The translations under genes were made by a program, and so were the position numbers. Positions 1 to 14,900 of a DNA stretch of 64,000 nt are shown piece after piece (within the stretch, counting starts at the first letter, position 1; each line of letters starts with the position of its first letter). The notes beneath the pieces are model-generated. The model was not told where the DNA came from. It saw only the letters and a program-made list of their open reading frames with translations, and did not search any database. The stretch comes from Hirudo medicinalis (lineage: Eukaryota > Annelida > Clitellata > Hirudinida > Hirudinidae), in assembly GCA_011800805.1 (NCBI GenBank), contig MPNW01000004.1, positions 223,665 to 287,664 on the forward strand, read 5' to 3'.

Positions 1-3000
1 AAAAACAAAAATAGCTTGCATCCACTAAGCAAAACGATTTAAAAAAAAAATAACATTTCAGTAAAAATATTAGATTTCAAATCACCATAAGATTCTCTAA
101 GAGCCATTCCTTATCATTAACAGTACCAAGTTTATCTAAAACATCATGAAAATCTTCATGCCATTAAAAATCAAATTAAATCACAAAACAATTTAAATTG
201 ATTAAATAACTATGCAACATTTCAACAAACCAGGCAAAGACCAGAACTTACATTACACCATAGTCTCTTTCAAACATATTGGACGATTACCTCCTGATTA
301 AAAGTATGTCGTTCCTAATTGGTTTTTAATAATTTAAGAATTTACATATTAGGGTTTAATCGCGGCCAATAAAAACGTGTTCACAAAAATAAACAAATAG
401 TCAGACAACACAACCTACTGCTCAGCAGTTGTTGGAAACGTATCTTGATCTTTTAAAATCTGAATTAGATCTCAAGTCACGATAGGACTAGAAACAAAAA
501 GGGGACAGAAACAATATTAATGTATGCGCACACTTTCGGAGATGGTGGCAGACGATGCTCCAGCAAAATTCCACTTTTAGTCCTTCTTAATTTGATGATT
601 GCCTGTTATAAACTCCAAAAAAAATATTTCTTATTAATGTCTACGTTTTCAACAAATTACATTAATTGCTGCAACATGATTAACTTTTGGAGCAGCTTTT
701 TCTTTTTGCAGTTTGAAGGTAGGTAGCTTTTCATTTTCAATATCTGGACACAGATTTATGAAATACGTTGACGTGAATCTAGTTTTAAAATGTGTGTAAA
801 TGGGGTATATTGAAAATTATAACTACCACTCTTATGTTTAACTGTGGAATATGATAAGGCAATTACGGTAACGATGTTGGTGACGATGATGATTATAACG
901 TCAAAGAAAGTGATATTAAAAGTGTAAGTAATGACAACGATAATGACACAAGATCGACTTGCAATAATGACTCACAAGTCAATCAACTTGATGATAATGA
1001 TGTCCGCGATGATAGCATGGTTTTCCTGTGATGATGATGCTGGCGGCAACAAAATTGAAAATGATTTAAGAAGCTATGATGCTGCTCCCTCTCCTCATCA
1101 CCATCACTGTCACAAACGAAACCATTAAATCTCTAAAAATATTAAATCCTCCCTGATTCAGTCACATCATTCTCTTTCACACATTCACTTCATCAAATTC
1201 TAGCAGCGCGACAAGCGGTCAAATCAAAGCGAGAGTGGGGAAGAGAACAAAAAGACAATCTGGGGAATAAGTAGCGCCACATAGAAACGGACAAAAAAGA
1301 GAAGCTAGGCCGGGAAGGGGACTAATTTATGCGTTGTATAAAGGTAGATTACTGTACCAATTTAGATAGCATTTCGCGATAGTACCAGTCGGCTCTATCC
1401 CGAAAGCTTATGGAGTTTTGAGTTTGGGTGGAAAACAAGGAAAGAGAGGACATGGGTATTCCAAAGCATATTTCATTTCATTCATGCGAAGGAGTATCTG
1501 TGGGTATTGGAGACATATGCTAAATGACTTACTACCTTGAAGACCGAGAAAGACAACAAATGTGATATAGAGACCGTTGTTTGAAAAGTTATTAATAACA
1601 GTAATAATAATAATAATAATAATCATCATCATCATCATCATCATCATTATTATCATGGCAATTAATTATCATTATTATTAGTGTCACTGATGTTAAACAT
1701 TTTATTATCACGTGTTTCAAATGTCGCCAAGAATCAAAGAAATGGAATGCCTTCTTAAATTCGTTTTCTGATCAACTTTTATCGACATCAGATGTGATAT
1801 CATTCTATTTTTAATAATGTGTTCACGTCATTTTTATTTTTATTAGCGTTTTCATTAAAATATTGCTGTTTGCGCCTTCCTCTTTTAGCATCTCTCTTAC
1901 GATTGTCTTGGATACAACTGAAGGTGGAAGAATTTAATTCAAGAAATTCCCTCGCCTCAATTTTCGCAACATTTGCGGGTGCCGCGAGAAATGAAGAGGC
2001 AACATCCAAAACATTGTTAAGTAGAGCACAATTTTTAAGAAATGTTGTGTTGAATCATCCAATAGGAGACTCCATTATAATTGAACACGTTTTCAATAAT
2101 GAATGACATCAGAGCGACATGATTTTTCTGTAATGAACAATTAATTTAAAGAATTCCGGTAATTAACTTAATATATGTGATTGCTCGATATTTAGAATTT
2201 AATCGAAATAAGATTTAGTTTGATTTAAAAAATATTTCAATGAAGTTAATAAATTTTATTTAAACATTTCGAGAGGTCGTCGAAACCAAAATAGATCTCA
2301 TTATTTAAATATCTTTATTGTTCGTTTTGCTTAACTGTTTTTCCATTAGAAATAGCAGCATTTAATTGATCGAAGGGTTTAAAATGACAGCAAGCTGAGA
2401 ATTCATTCTATAGTGCGTCTTTTCCGGGTTGATTGGTTGAGCAATGCTTGAAGGGAGGAAATGCCTTTCATTGATGGATAAATAACTCCGAAAAGTAAAA
2501 TACTCATATCTACATATTATTTGGAACAAAATGTTCACATAAAATTCACGTTTTAAAAGAGTCAGGGGTTTAAATGTTTCGGAGTTTGCTAATAATAAAA
2601 TTATACATATCAATAGCAAAATATTAGTACCAATTTCAAACAAAAGGACAAAGACAAATTCTATGCCCTTTAGTGGAATTTTGTGAGATGCTTCGTCCAA
2701 TGTTGAAGCAACTGTAAAGTGTTCAGCCGCCGACCGCTGCCCCATTACTGCATACGTGCAAGACAATCTATGCAGGAAAGATGGTCTATTCCGTCAATTA
2801 GAGTCGGTCTTTTTTTCGAATGAAAGTTTTGAAAAATAATTAGGAAATTTTCTTTTAAAATGTCATTAAAATTGAAGAATCCACTCTTCTTCCGCACATT
2901 AAAGAGCATAGTTTTAATTGAAAAATTATCTCGAATTGATTTTTTTTCTCTAGGGAAAGAGAAAATGTTTATTTTTTTGTTTTCTCAATGAGATTCAAGA

Positions 3001-4816
3001 ATTTTTATGAATTAACATTCCAGTCCAAATCCAGTCAAAAAGACATAACGTCATAACAAAATTAATTTTTTTTATTTTTATTGTTAAAAATCATTTATTG
3101 TTGCCGTCCATTTAATTGCTGTCGGAGAAATGATTATATTGAATGTGATTCAGAAATTGGCTTCATCGATGTATATGTGAGCACTAGAGCGTCTATGCTT
3201 CATTCAAACGTCGAACAATTAAAGAGGAACCCCCATAGTTATATTTTAAAATTGATAAATTCTGTCTAGGTAGAAAAGATTTTTCTCGTAAAAACTTCAA
3301 TTATTTTCGACCATTTTATCAGCCGCCATTCGACGATTTCGAACTTCGAAAAAATCCCGAAGTTTATTGTCGGACACATATCGTCTGCTCGCTTTAGTAA
3401 GTGGATGCGTTTTTAGCGTCCATTAAATTTCAAGTTTTCTTTACTTCAAAAAATCGACCATCACGATATAATATATAAAAATTAATTCATATTTTAAAAA
3501 GATTTTTAATGCATCAAATTATGAAGCCTCAGCTAGAAGGATCATTTGAAACTTTGTGAATGGAATTAATTTCTACCTCAGCTTTTCGTTAGGAGTGACC
3601 TAATAAACATAAACATATAAAACAATAATGCAATTTATTTAAAACATATTAAATTTAGTCATTGAGTGAGAAATCCAGAGCTAATTTGAATTCATCATTA
3701 GAATGAAACTAAATATGAAAAATAATATTAAGGACTTGTAATTTCAGTTCCACTTGTGAGTCTCGTTTCGGACGCCTGATTAGTGAGGGAATTTAAAACC
3801 TAGAAAAATTCAACAGGTCGCAGGTTAGACTCCGCCTCCAGGATTACTGCGGAATGTTCTATCGCCTGAAAGAACTTGTATTAGTTTTGGGATTTATTTG
3901 CAATTTATTTATTCTTACCACAAGCAGGTTATGAAATATATATTAACGTGAAATAAGTCATAAAGCAGATTATATGAATTTCAGAAGAATTTATTTGCTA
4001 AAAGTATACCTACACATTTTATATTAATTAAAATAAACTAAATATTATAAATTCAATTGAATGATGACAAGCCAATCACTGAACTTTATATTTTAGCATC
4101 AATCAGGTCTTATTCATTGTTTCAGCTAATGAAGAACAAACAAAAATCGCAGCAATTTTCAAAGAGGAATGTGAATTTAACGCGAGCATAAATCCGACGT
4201 AGAGTCCAGCAATTTTAGAGAAATTCCAGGCCAAGTTGTAGCTACACGCATGTGTCGTAAAGTCAAAATCGTTGATTTCATAACAAATAATTTTAATTAA
4301 GTATACTAGTTCTGGCTTATACGAATATTTGTTAACTTTAAGATGCGCCCTTCATTAATATGTCCATCGCCAGAGTGACCCTCGGGCATCGAGCGCGCAC
4401 GGACGAATAGGCGGGTTTTGATGTGGCGTATGAACGCTGAGTTTGGAAATACTGGAGCAGAGATAAGCAGTATTAAAAGTATTTTATCCGTTCCCTTCAT
4501 TCACTCCACGACAAGGTACGCCGTTTGACGACGAAGTCTGAAACTTAGAAAAGTAGGAAAAATATTTTCAATCTTTTATTTTATTTTTTTTTTTATTTCA
4601 AATCGCTTTTAGTTAATTGCTTGCTTAAGATTTCCTGCTAAACGAAATATTATATAAATAATATAATTTTTTTTTAATACTCTTCAGGAAAGAATACTTT
4701 GAAAATTACAGGAGTTGAGAAAGACGAATAATTCTGGGTTCTGAATTTGGAAAAATTTCGCAAAAATTTGTTGATTATTTGTCGAACATTCGAATAATTC
4801 CGAAGATGAAAACAAA
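1..4816. other. AT-rich intergenic region, no convincing gene
   Basis: This stretch is strongly AT-rich with only short open frames. An AAT/ATC microsatellite lies at about 1602-1655. A somewhat more GC-rich patch at 1200-1345 is followed by a TATAAA-like string near 1336, which could be promoter-like, but no gene can be attached to it. A minus-strand frame at 1800-2009 is rich in dibasic residues (KR, RGRRK), but it has no signal peptide or clear splice partner. Part of this region may be the 5' flank or UTR of the protocadherin gene that follows. Confidence 0.6.
1602..1655. repeat. AAT/ATC trinucleotide microsatellite
   Basis: An uninterrupted run of AAT units passes directly into ATC units and then ATT. 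It produces the artefactual poly-Met/Ile frame on the minus strand. Confidence 0.9.
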
Positions 4817-4900
4817 ATGGCAAACATTTTCCATACATCTGACAAGCACTTTGCTGGCCATGATATTAACAGACGACAGGATCCTCCTGTCGTTGCCAGT
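4788..4900 (+). other. Signal-peptide-like frame overlapping the protocadherin first exon
   Basis: The ATG at 4788 opens a frame reading MKTKWQTF..., followed by the hydrophobic LTSTLLAMIL. This is a typical signal peptide, but it is in a different frame from the EC1 coding frame, which starts at 4817 with a hydrophilic N-terminus. A protocadherin needs a signal peptide, so either an unseen upstream exon supplies it or there is a small indel (real or assembly error) between about 4850 and 4925. No plausible micro-intron was found. Confidence 0.45.
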
Positions 4901-7900
4901 GGCAACGGAAGATTTCAACAGCCCCTTCGTTACCATGCCAACGAAGAATCCGATGAGAACACGATTATTGGCGACGTTCGAAAGGACTTCCAGAAGCGGC
5001 TCGGAAAAATGGCCGACAGCAACATAAACAACGCCGTCACCAATGGCAACGACAACAGGAACCGGCCGGCAAGTTTCACCTTCGCCTTCCTAAAAAATTC
5101 CAATCAGAAGTTCTTCAAGATAGACAGAACGACCGGTGTCGTCAGGACAACCTCGACTCGTTTGGATAGAGAGGCCATCTGCTCGAGCAATGTAAGCGGA
5201 ATTGATAATCTTGCAGTGACATGATGCTGATGATGATGATTATGATGACCGTCGTTATTAAATTCATTTCAATTCGCAAAGATCACTTTAACAACGAATG
5301 AATTCCCTAAGGACAGAATTTCCCTACAAGGGCAAAAAAAAAACAAGATTAATAATAACAATAATATTAATAATTAATTCGATATTATTTACTTGGATAA
5401 ATCTTCCCCAATAACAATATAAATATTTAATAATGTTTTAGATAAATTTGCCTTGCAATTCCGGAACACTCCAGTTACAATCCCCGTATTTTTTTTATTT
5501 AAAAGCGAATATTTTCACTTTTTATAATAAAAATAGTCAAACTCAAAGACGTTCCCATGGTGACCAATATTATAGATGACCATCGGCGTATATTTTCTGC
5601 ATTGATGAGCATGTGTTTTGCATTTCTGTCAAGCCTACTTTATGTTTCCCGTATTTGTCTTTTGAGAAATTTAGGCAAATGACACGTCGAATTTAAACTA
5701 AATTAATTTAAAATTAAACAATTAAAATAGCACTCGTAATAATTACTGTTAAATAATCCGACTAACAGATTGAATATTTGGTTTCCACCATAACTACTAT
5801 CATCATCAGGACACGTGCACCATCGAGACAGACGTTATCATCTACCGAAACTCGAGTCCTCAATCAATGCTCAAACTCATATTCGAAGTCGTCGATATCA
5901 ACGACAATCATCCCATTTTCCCCAACACCGTCCTCTCAGAAACCATTTCTGAAGGAGCAGGTAGAGGCGAATTGTTTTCAGTCAGACCAGCTACTGACAA
6001 GGACAGTCTTAAGTTTGGCGTCGTCAGGTATTTCCTCAGAGATACTTTTGGAGGGCTCTTTGACATCTCTTTCACAGAAAGAGCCAATCACAGGGAGGTA
6101 CTGGTGACCTTTTTACTTAATATTATTTTTAAACATTGAATTATTGATGACGATGCGAAAGTTAGCATTGATGTCTTTTCGTGATAATCCAGTTTGAAGT
6201 TAAAATAATTTCATAACAGTTTGTTTCCAATCTGGACGTAACCATTGCATGTCATTAATTGTTACTGCCAACATTTGGTTTTAAAAATAATTAATTTCAA
6301 CTATTGATGACGGCACCTTTCTTATAGTCTGGAATTTCCTAGCCAACAATCATTGCAGGAACCTCTCTTGACGATCCATCTCAAAGGATCGCTAGACAGA
6401 GAATCGAAAGATTTTTACTCTCTCGAGTTGTTAGCAGCAGATGGAGGCCTACCGTCGAAAACTGGTTCCATGTTTGTGGACATCAGCGTCTCCGACGAAA
6501 ACGACAATGCCCCTGTTTTCCAGAATCTTCCATACTATTTGGAAATCCCAGAAAACACCGCAGTGTCCAATTTTTTCAGCGTTCAGGCTCTGGATAAAGA
6601 CATAGATTTGAATGGAAAAGTGGAATACCGCTTGTCACCGGAGTCTTCGTACAGATTTGGTCAAGATTTCGACATTAACAAGATCACCGGTTCTTTAAGG
6701 ATACTTCGGCCTCTAGATTACGAACTTTATGACACAGCAATACTAGTTATTGTTGCCAACGATGTTGGAATTCACAGACACTCAGCTTCTGCTTCTCTCA
6801 CAATATCCGTCATCGACACGAACGATAATGCCCCAGAGATCGACATCATAGACACCAGTAAGCCAACAACACTCCGTTCCCAAGGAAGAGAGTCAGAAGG
6901 AAAACAAAAACTTTTGTTCCTGGAAGAAAACTCCCCTCCTAAAACGATCGTCGCTTCTCTTCATGTCTTGGACTTGGATTCTGGTCTTGGAGGAGCCGTG
7001 GATTGTTCGGTGTCTTCAGAAAATGCGGATGAACAAGAATTATTTGAGTAAGCGGCTGCTGGTGCAATTAATCTTCCATAATATTCTTTAATATTATTAC
7101 TATTAATAAGAATGAATTCTGCTGTTAAATTCGATAAAAAGAAATTATAATTTAACAAAATTTATTTACAAAATCTACAACTAAATTGTGAATGTTATGA
7201 ATAGAAATGACATTGTATTAGGCACTGTAATTCATTTACCTCTGCAATAATGACTTTCTAGAAGTCGCTATTAATATTTCTTAAAATCAGGCAAAAAATT
7301 CGTGTGTGTATCGTGAAATACCTTTAGTGGAACGTCGCAAATAACGTAGAGGCAGTAATAGAAGATTTATCAGGATATGCAGGATATGGATAGAGGCTTA
7401 AGAGAGCAAACGAGTGACCTGATTTACCATTTCATTCACCAAATTCCGTGCAACGCAATCTCAGATGTGTCTGCGTGTGCATGGCTTTAATTTGGTGGCG
7501 TGCGTTATCATTATTACTCATAATTAACAACTATTACGGTATTAATTGTTTTAATGTTGTTGTTTTTTGTTTTTTTATAAATTTTCTTAAATTATTTCAG
7601 TTGTTTCAAGAGGTTGCGAAACATTAAAACATAAAAATTAATTGAATTTGCTAATTGGTTTGATTTGCTTTTCCAAAACTATACTTTTCTCGCATTTCTT
7701 CGTCTTGAGTTATCCGTAATAAAACCTGCGTTAACGTTGCTAAATCGGGTAAATTTTCTCCTGACTCACCCTCACAAATGACTTACCTACTCGGTTAATG
7801 TCGCCATTGTTGGTAAGTTATGCACTATTTAAACTACAAGACAACCACTATCCAAGGCTTGTTCTTTTCAAACACACCTTTCTTATTAATTTCTTAAATA

Positions 7901-10900
7901 ATTGAAACGTTATACATTATTTGTAATTATAACACTACGAACAATATGTTATCATTGTCCAACAGAATTAAAAAAGTCACGGCCAACGACTTCAACCTGC
8001 TGACGACTAGCACTGCTAACCTGGATCGTGAATCAAAAGACAGACATTTTCTCAGCGTGACATGCAAAGACTCAGATGTCAATCAACCCATGTCTTCATC
8101 GATAGATCTTGTGATTGATGTTACAGACGTTAATGATAATCCTCCCTTCATACCTGACTGTCCAAAAGAGTTTTCATTGAAAGAGGGAAATGAGCCTGGA
8201 CTCACGTTAGGGGAAATCGTGGCTTATGACATCGATCTGGTAATTAGATTTTATATCCATTCATCACGGCATAGCTTCAAAATCACTAGCAGAGTAGGGT
8301 TAGTAGGTAGAGTTAGTGCGTTCAAAGTCTTAAAACTCGGGTATTCTAGGGATACGACCTGCTTTCGTTATTTTGATTCGCCTCTTCTTTGAAGCCCATA
8401 TATTCTTTATAATAAAGTAACTTAAGACTGCATAAATGTTATATTAATTTATTCACCCCAATAGAGCGAAAATGGAGCCATCGAATATTACATTCCTAAG
8501 ACCACTCCGACCCACCAATTGGTTGACATCCATCCGAAAGACGGTGTCCTCAAAATCCTACAAATCCTCGACAGAGAGCAGCAGGATAGATACGACTTTC
8601 AAGTCATTGCCAGAGACGAGGGACACCTGGAATCGACATGTGCCATCGTTCTGAAAGTCACTGACGTTGAAGATTGTGATCCAGTGTTTGAGAAATCCAA
8701 GTTTGAGCTTAAACCTTTTTTGCTTAACTTGTTCCTATTTGAAAATGATAAAATTCAGATTTGTTGATTAGTATTTTTGTAAAAGCTGTTTATATTTCAA
8801 TAGCGACTTACTACCCTACTTTATTTAAGCCTTCATTATCACCGCTACTAAGGATTAATGGTTTACAAGAGATTCTTAGTTTTGTAAGGAAATTAATTTT
8901 TTAATTTGCGTATAACAGTGACACGATTGGGTTTTATTTATTTACATATTTTTTATTCGACAATCAGATACTTCTTCAAGCTGCACGGCGAACATTTCAA
9001 TCCACTTCACCCTATTGGACAAGTAAGAGCTCTGGACAGAGACCTTCCACCCGCCAATGCTATAACCTACAACATCGTTGAAGAATTCGAATTCCACGAT
9101 TCATCTAAAAACGATAGTTCAGAAGTTGAATTTGAAGGCAAAGCAAATGAATCAACGCATGAAAGAAAATCAACTTATGACGCATTGCTGGGATCAACAT
9201 CAGAATCCATTTTCGACATAAAGTCGAACTCTGGACTCGTCTACACAGCCAGACCTTTGCGAAGGTCCCACGTAAACAGGAGCCACTTTGTATTGCTTGT
9301 TGTGGCCACGAGTGGAATCGAGCAAGTTGGAACTGCCACTGCAGAAGTCCACATTGATATTTATCAAGCGAAAAGTCGACACAGGGCAATTTCTTCCATT
9401 TTGATAGATCAAGAAGTCGAAATACTGTGAGATTAATTATGATTATGCCGCTTCTTAGATCAGTCCTTTCCTCCGACTATAAATATAATCAACATGATGT
9501 TATATTTTTAGCACCGCTAATAATGTCTCAAGTGATGGAAAATATCAAAACGGATCGGATGGAAAAGACCAATCAGAAGGTGGCTCCCATTACCTGAAAA
9601 TTCCGCTTCTCCTCGGCTTTACATGCGTCCTCGTTGGCATGACGATTTTCGTGGTTATAGTGAGATCTGAATTTTAACTAATTCTTTAAATTTCCTTTAA
9701 CAAAAAATTTAAACAAAAGTAAAATAAAAATTCACTTACTGAAAGAAATCGTAACTTTTGTTCTTAATGTTTGCACAGATAATACTCCAGGCTATTTGCA
9801 CGAAGCTTTCTCTAGCACCGCCTACTACTAATCTAATTTGGACTGACGACAAGCCTCAGAGAACAGGACAGTCAGGCAATCCTACGAATTTCAATAACTC
9901 AAATAAAACTCCAAATCAAAATGGATCCTCCACTAAACCACGTTTCCATTTTTCGAGAATTCTCAATCTGACTCAGCATTTTGTCAAACCCATGTTTTCT
10001 AGAAGCAGAATAGATGCCAGTCAAGATCCAAGCGAACAAGAAAAGGAGGATGACGAAAAGAACTCATCACTCTCCAAAGGTTTCAGGATGTCTGAGGAAA
10101 AGCAGAATGGCTTACTGGATTCTCTAGTGACCTCATCCTCAGCGTCTTCGCAGTCTCTTTTGTATTCGCCCAGACGTGCGTCTGGCTACAAGGTTATTAG
10201 AATATGTTTAGATTGTTTTGATATCTTTATGATTATTTAGGGGTCGAAAAATTTCAGCAGGTTGGGTATGTTTGTGGTATGGTTTCTGAGATGACATCGA
10301 ATTTAATGCAAAGTTCTACTGATCTTTTTCTATTAGTTCTACTGACTTCCAATAAAACACGTTTTTTTTAAAGTCGCTCCTTAGCAAGTACGAGTCCATT
10401 TTTAGTTAAATAAACATGTTCATGGCTTCCAATCTTTAACCCTTATTTTATAATTTTACCCTTATCTAAAGTTGATCTCTGGAGTTTCTACTTTTATCGA
10501 ATAAATACTAATGTTACATACTTACTGACTAGAGTCAAATGCAGGTTTAATAATTTTACTTATAGCCGTCCTCAGACTCGAAAGAAGCAGACTCAATGGA
10601 CGCCTATAGGACGAGCACACTTCCTGTGAGCTGTAGGGACAGACGTTCCAGCGGTTATTACTCTCCGAGTAGAAGTACGTTCTCTGCCAACGCCGAAGAA
10701 GTAGGAGTCTTGTTCAGAAATGGATCAAGGAGGAGTAACGATAGCAGCAGAAAGCCATCGCTCGATGAGGATGAAGACAACCTCCATCAACATGACAAGT
10801 CTCAAACGGCCGAAAATACTTTGATCTTCAGACTCTTTGACAGTCAAATGCCATCAACCTATCACGGAAGGTCCAAACTCCAGGGTAAGATGGCTGAAGA

Positions 10901-10985
10901 GTGTCAAAAGTCGATCGAAAATCCAGCGACCCCTCCCAACGGCAAGCCAATAAGTGGCAGGTTTTTATGGTATCACGACGTATGA
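4817..10985 (+). CDS. Protocadherin, six cadherin repeats, single-pass membrane protein
   Basis: Calcium-dependent homophilic cell-adhesion protein of the plasma membrane. Nine exons join in phase: 4817-5191, 5810-6097, 6359-7047, 7966-8239, 8465-8700, 8968-9426, 9512-9659, 9779-10192, 10566-10985, giving 1100 aa. EC1 has the protocadherin-like FKIDRTTGVV and LDRE motifs. The repeats end in the calcium-binding motifs VDINDNHP, VSDENDNAP, VIDTNDNAP, VTDVNDNPP and a degenerate VTDVEDCDP. A sixth, calcium-motif-poor repeat precedes one hydrophobic segment (IPLLLGFTCVLVGMTIFVVI) in the 148-nt exon. The tail of about 280 residues is Ser-rich with no catenin-binding motif that I can see. The N-terminus is uncertain: a good signal peptide begins at 4788 in another frame of the same exon. 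A poly(A) signal lies near 11225. Confidence 0.9.
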
Positions 10986-11578
10986 AAAGGGAGACTTTAC
11001 TACATCAATTACTCGGACTCCTTTTAAACCATTTCCAAATCGAACATTCCCAAGTTCCGCTGTTTTCAAAAACTTCGTGAAGTCTTCGCGATCGTAGGAT
11101 AAGTCCTAGGTAAGCCCCAGTGACGTGGTCACATTGCTAATCCGTTGATTATTCGTTCGTGGTGAGCAACGTCACCGCTGTTCGTTATTTCAATTATATT
11201 TTATATTTATGGAAGATATGCGAACAATAAATCCTCACCTTTTAGTGTTACGTTGCCAAAAAGGGTCTCGATTTTAAGAAAGTTTTGAATTTCAGAATTA
11301 AACTTACTTCCTGTAGCCATTTTTAGCTTTAGATTATTTTTAGGTTTTCACCAATTAAAAAAAACGTGTGAAAACTAAAACAAACACGAAAACAATTTTT
11401 TTAAACGCTTTCAACTAACTTCACGTAAAAAGTCTAACAATTTTCTCTCAGCTGCTCCGAGATTTCCAGTGATGCGTTGGCGCTGTTAGATTGTTTCTGA
11501 GAGTCTTATCAAGAACAAAATACCATGTAACCCTTTAAAGTAATACTTGAAGGTTTGGCAGAATACTACTACTAATAC

Positions 11579-11611
<33 letters not shown>

Positions 11612-11900
11612 GTGAAGCAGAATAAAAATGAAGCATATGACTAAAACAATGACTGATGATGATAAATATCATTAATGGTTGAGAAAAAAGCTGGTATTAT
11701 TGGAACGCATGTATGGTTGTCTGCAGGACTCAATGGTCACCTGAAAGCGAAATGAATAAATTAAATGAACATTCTTATAAAATATGATATCATCTCACAA
11801 TGGTTGCAGAAAATTGTTTTACTTCTGCATTTAACTTTAACTGTCGATTCAAAAATATATTCAGAGCGACTTAACAGCGAGACAAGATCAATTTCGGTAT
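10986..11900. other. Convergent intergenic region with ATA microsatellite
   Basis: This is the 3' flank shared by the protocadherin (+) and the MGAT4-like gene (-). It contains an ACT/ATA trinucleotide run at about 11563-11608. No coding exon is visible. Confidence 0.7.
11225..11230 (+). terminator. Poly(A) signal of the protocadherin gene
   Basis: AATAAA about 240 bp after the protocadherin stop codon, in the expected orientation. Confidence 0.5.
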
Positions 11901-14900
11901 TCACATTAGAAATACGACCTTTTTGATTATGATCCAGTGAGTACTACTAGAGAAGAAGTATACCCTGACCATTCCTATAGGACCAAAGGATGCTCCAAGA
12001 ACGGCGGAGAGAACTTTCTTTTGTCCGTTCTTCCACTCACCTATACTAGCCACCGTTACAAACCCATTCCGGCTCCTCTCAGTTGCTCTCCCCACGGGCT
12101 TGATATCCAGGTTGGTGTTTGTGAAAACATCTCTGGGATGTGCTGCACTGCCGCTCAACATGTAAATCCTTCAATGAACAATATTATAAATATAGGCTCG
12201 TAATGGTTAAAAATAAAATAGCCTTACAGGTCTTAATTACTACTTATTCAACAACTTATCTACCTATTCTTTGACGACAACATTACTTATACGTGAAAAG
12301 AAGAGTAATAACAATAACAATCCCACAAACAATCGCAACACGAGTTGAACATTTCCAACAATTTAAACAAATTATGGCTCGACCCAGCCAATATAACCAG
12401 ACTAACTTCTCCAAGCAAAGTGGATTCTGAAATGTAATGTCTATTACGTCTCCGGGTTTTGGAGCATCGGCCCAGAAAATGAAGTTTTGCTGACTGCTGA
12501 CGTAATCATAGATTGATTGCATGCTGAATTTGCCCGTCGATCTGAGGCTGGTGGTCACTTTGGCAGGAGGGTTGTTTGAATTTTGTTTGGAAATTAATTT
12601 CAGGCCAGACGAGAAGTCGGTGGCCTGGCGGGATGGAGAAATAAAAACGAATGAGTAACCGGTGGAGTATTTAAAACCAATAATATTAATAGCGTATCGG
12701 TTCATGAGATCCCCGAGCTTTCCTGTACGAGAAAATTTTGGGGGACCCCACAATTACTTGAGGACTGATCGGGGGAATCATTAACGGTGAATCACCAATC
12801 AACAAGTCTTCATTAATTAATAAATATTGATGCATTAAGTATGATCTCATATTTTTCAGTGAATGGACAAAACGCCGAACTAAAGTAATCACTTTAATCT
12901 TCTGTATTTTTCCCGACAGAGAAGAGTAGTAACCAACGTGCTGAAATAGAGACGGCTTGGAATAAACTCTTTTCAGCTTACAACCGTCCTGTGACGAGTA
13001 AATCGTTTCTATTAATTAAATATTAATCGATTCATTGGTTAACTGATGATAAAGTAAGTGTCATCTTACTGATGTTCAAAGAGAAGTCAAATAATGCAAA
13101 TAATACATGATCAATGAAAATTATTCAAATGATGTTTACATTGCATCGTTGCAAAGCGAAATCTAAAAATAATGAATACATAAACAAGGTGATCACCAGG
13201 CAACATTAGTAACTCAACTTGACTAACTATGATGACACAGCCGGAGTGAATTTCTAGGATGTGATGTAGGAGCCAATCACACGGCTTGTCGTTGTAAAAC
13301 ATGCTCAGAAACACAATGGTCTTTGCCAGGCTTTCTTTGTTGAATAATTTACCTTTTCGAAGGACAATAACGCACTTTTGTAATAAGGATCATTTTTATG
13401 TTTCCTTTAATTTATATTTGTTAAATAAGTAAACTCATAAAATTAATCTTTGAATTTGTGGATGATTCTATGGCTCTGGTATGGCAGTGCCGTGACGGAA
13501 TCGATGAAAAAGATCATACAAGCTAACCTTTTCCAATGCTAAATATTTGTTTTCAACGTAATTTAAGAATTAATCGAAAAATCATCGCCCAATTGCAAAG
13601 TAACTTTCATTTTTAACGACACGATGTGATGTTGATGCCCCATTAATTTATAAAATTATTAAAACGGCATAATTTACTCGTAATTACTCGCCTATGAAGC
13701 CGATCTTGGAGAATTCCAGAATGAACCAATCTTTTTTACGAAAAAGTTCGCTACTCTTAATCTTGTGCGTGAACTGGGGAGAGGCTGTTATGTCATCTTC
13801 GAGCTAAGTTTTCAAAATAAATATTCTGGTTGGTTTTTTATTGTTTTTTTTTTATCTCAAAATACAATTCAATCCGTGCATGTCATATAATCATTAACTC
13901 AATAAATCAGCTCTATTTAAATTATTTTTATTTAAACTTTATTTAAATGAAAAATAATTCTCCAAACTCACATGCAAATAATATGTGCCTCTATTAAGAC
14001 AATACATCATGAGGTATATATAGTCGAGATTCTGCTTCGTTCTCCATCTTCAAAAATATTGTGATATGGAATATGCAATAAAGAATTATTAATAAAAGAA
14101 TAAAGGAATTACTATTATGTTATTATTGTTATTATTATTAATTATTATTATTGTTATTATATTATTATTGTTATTATTAATTATTCTATTATATTGTGAC
14201 TAACGCCGCTCTATCCGGAGTGTCGTTAAAAGTCGGTGTGATATTTCTGAGAGATGGATAAAATCCCTCCGGAATAGCTACCACTTCCAGCAATCCTGAG
14301 TCCAAGTACTCCTGGAAACTGCAGGTTTAAATAACACGATGCGGAGCCACAATATTGAAAATATTTTTATGATCTTTCATTCATTTGCAATCCAAGGGCA
14401 GTTAGTTAACAACCAACTCCCGATTCGTTTATGCATGCTTGGATCTCATGAGAATTCAATGTTGTTGTAATTAGGATTACGCTGTCACTCGTCATCGTTA
14501 ACATCATCACTATCATCATGAACCTCTAGAATAAGCTTACTAGGAATGAAATTCTTTCATGACTCCTCCTATAAAGGTCTCCCTATCAGTGAGCTGAAAT
14601 AGTACTAAATAGTTTAATAAATAAGAATATCCACTTGAAGGTTATAATGACATTAAATGATGACATCACAATCAATCACCTAACAATAAATCCATTAATC
14701 ACTGACTGCAAAATCAATCATCTACGAACCTCAGTGATCAGGACTATGATGAGACAGTTGCCGATGTCAGCATGGTGGATGTTCTCAATTATACTTCCAA
14801 CGGTTTCGACGAGATATATATTCTTTTCTCTCATCACCGTGGATAGTCCCATCACCATCCAAACTGGGATTTGAATTCATTACGTTAAAGGTGCAAAATA

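Noticed and set aside
1408..1656. Minus-strand frame starting with a long Met/Ile run
   Set aside because: The residues come from the ATC/AAT microsatellite; no domain or splice support.
2362..2766. 134-residue minus-strand frame with a hydrophobic segment
   Set aside because: No recognisable family, no splice partners, and AT-rich composition; hydrophobic stretches are expected by chance in such DNA.
3750..3850. B-box-like string ggttagactcc suggesting a tRNA or SINE
   Set aside because: Poor match to the B box, no A box at the right distance and no cloverleaf.
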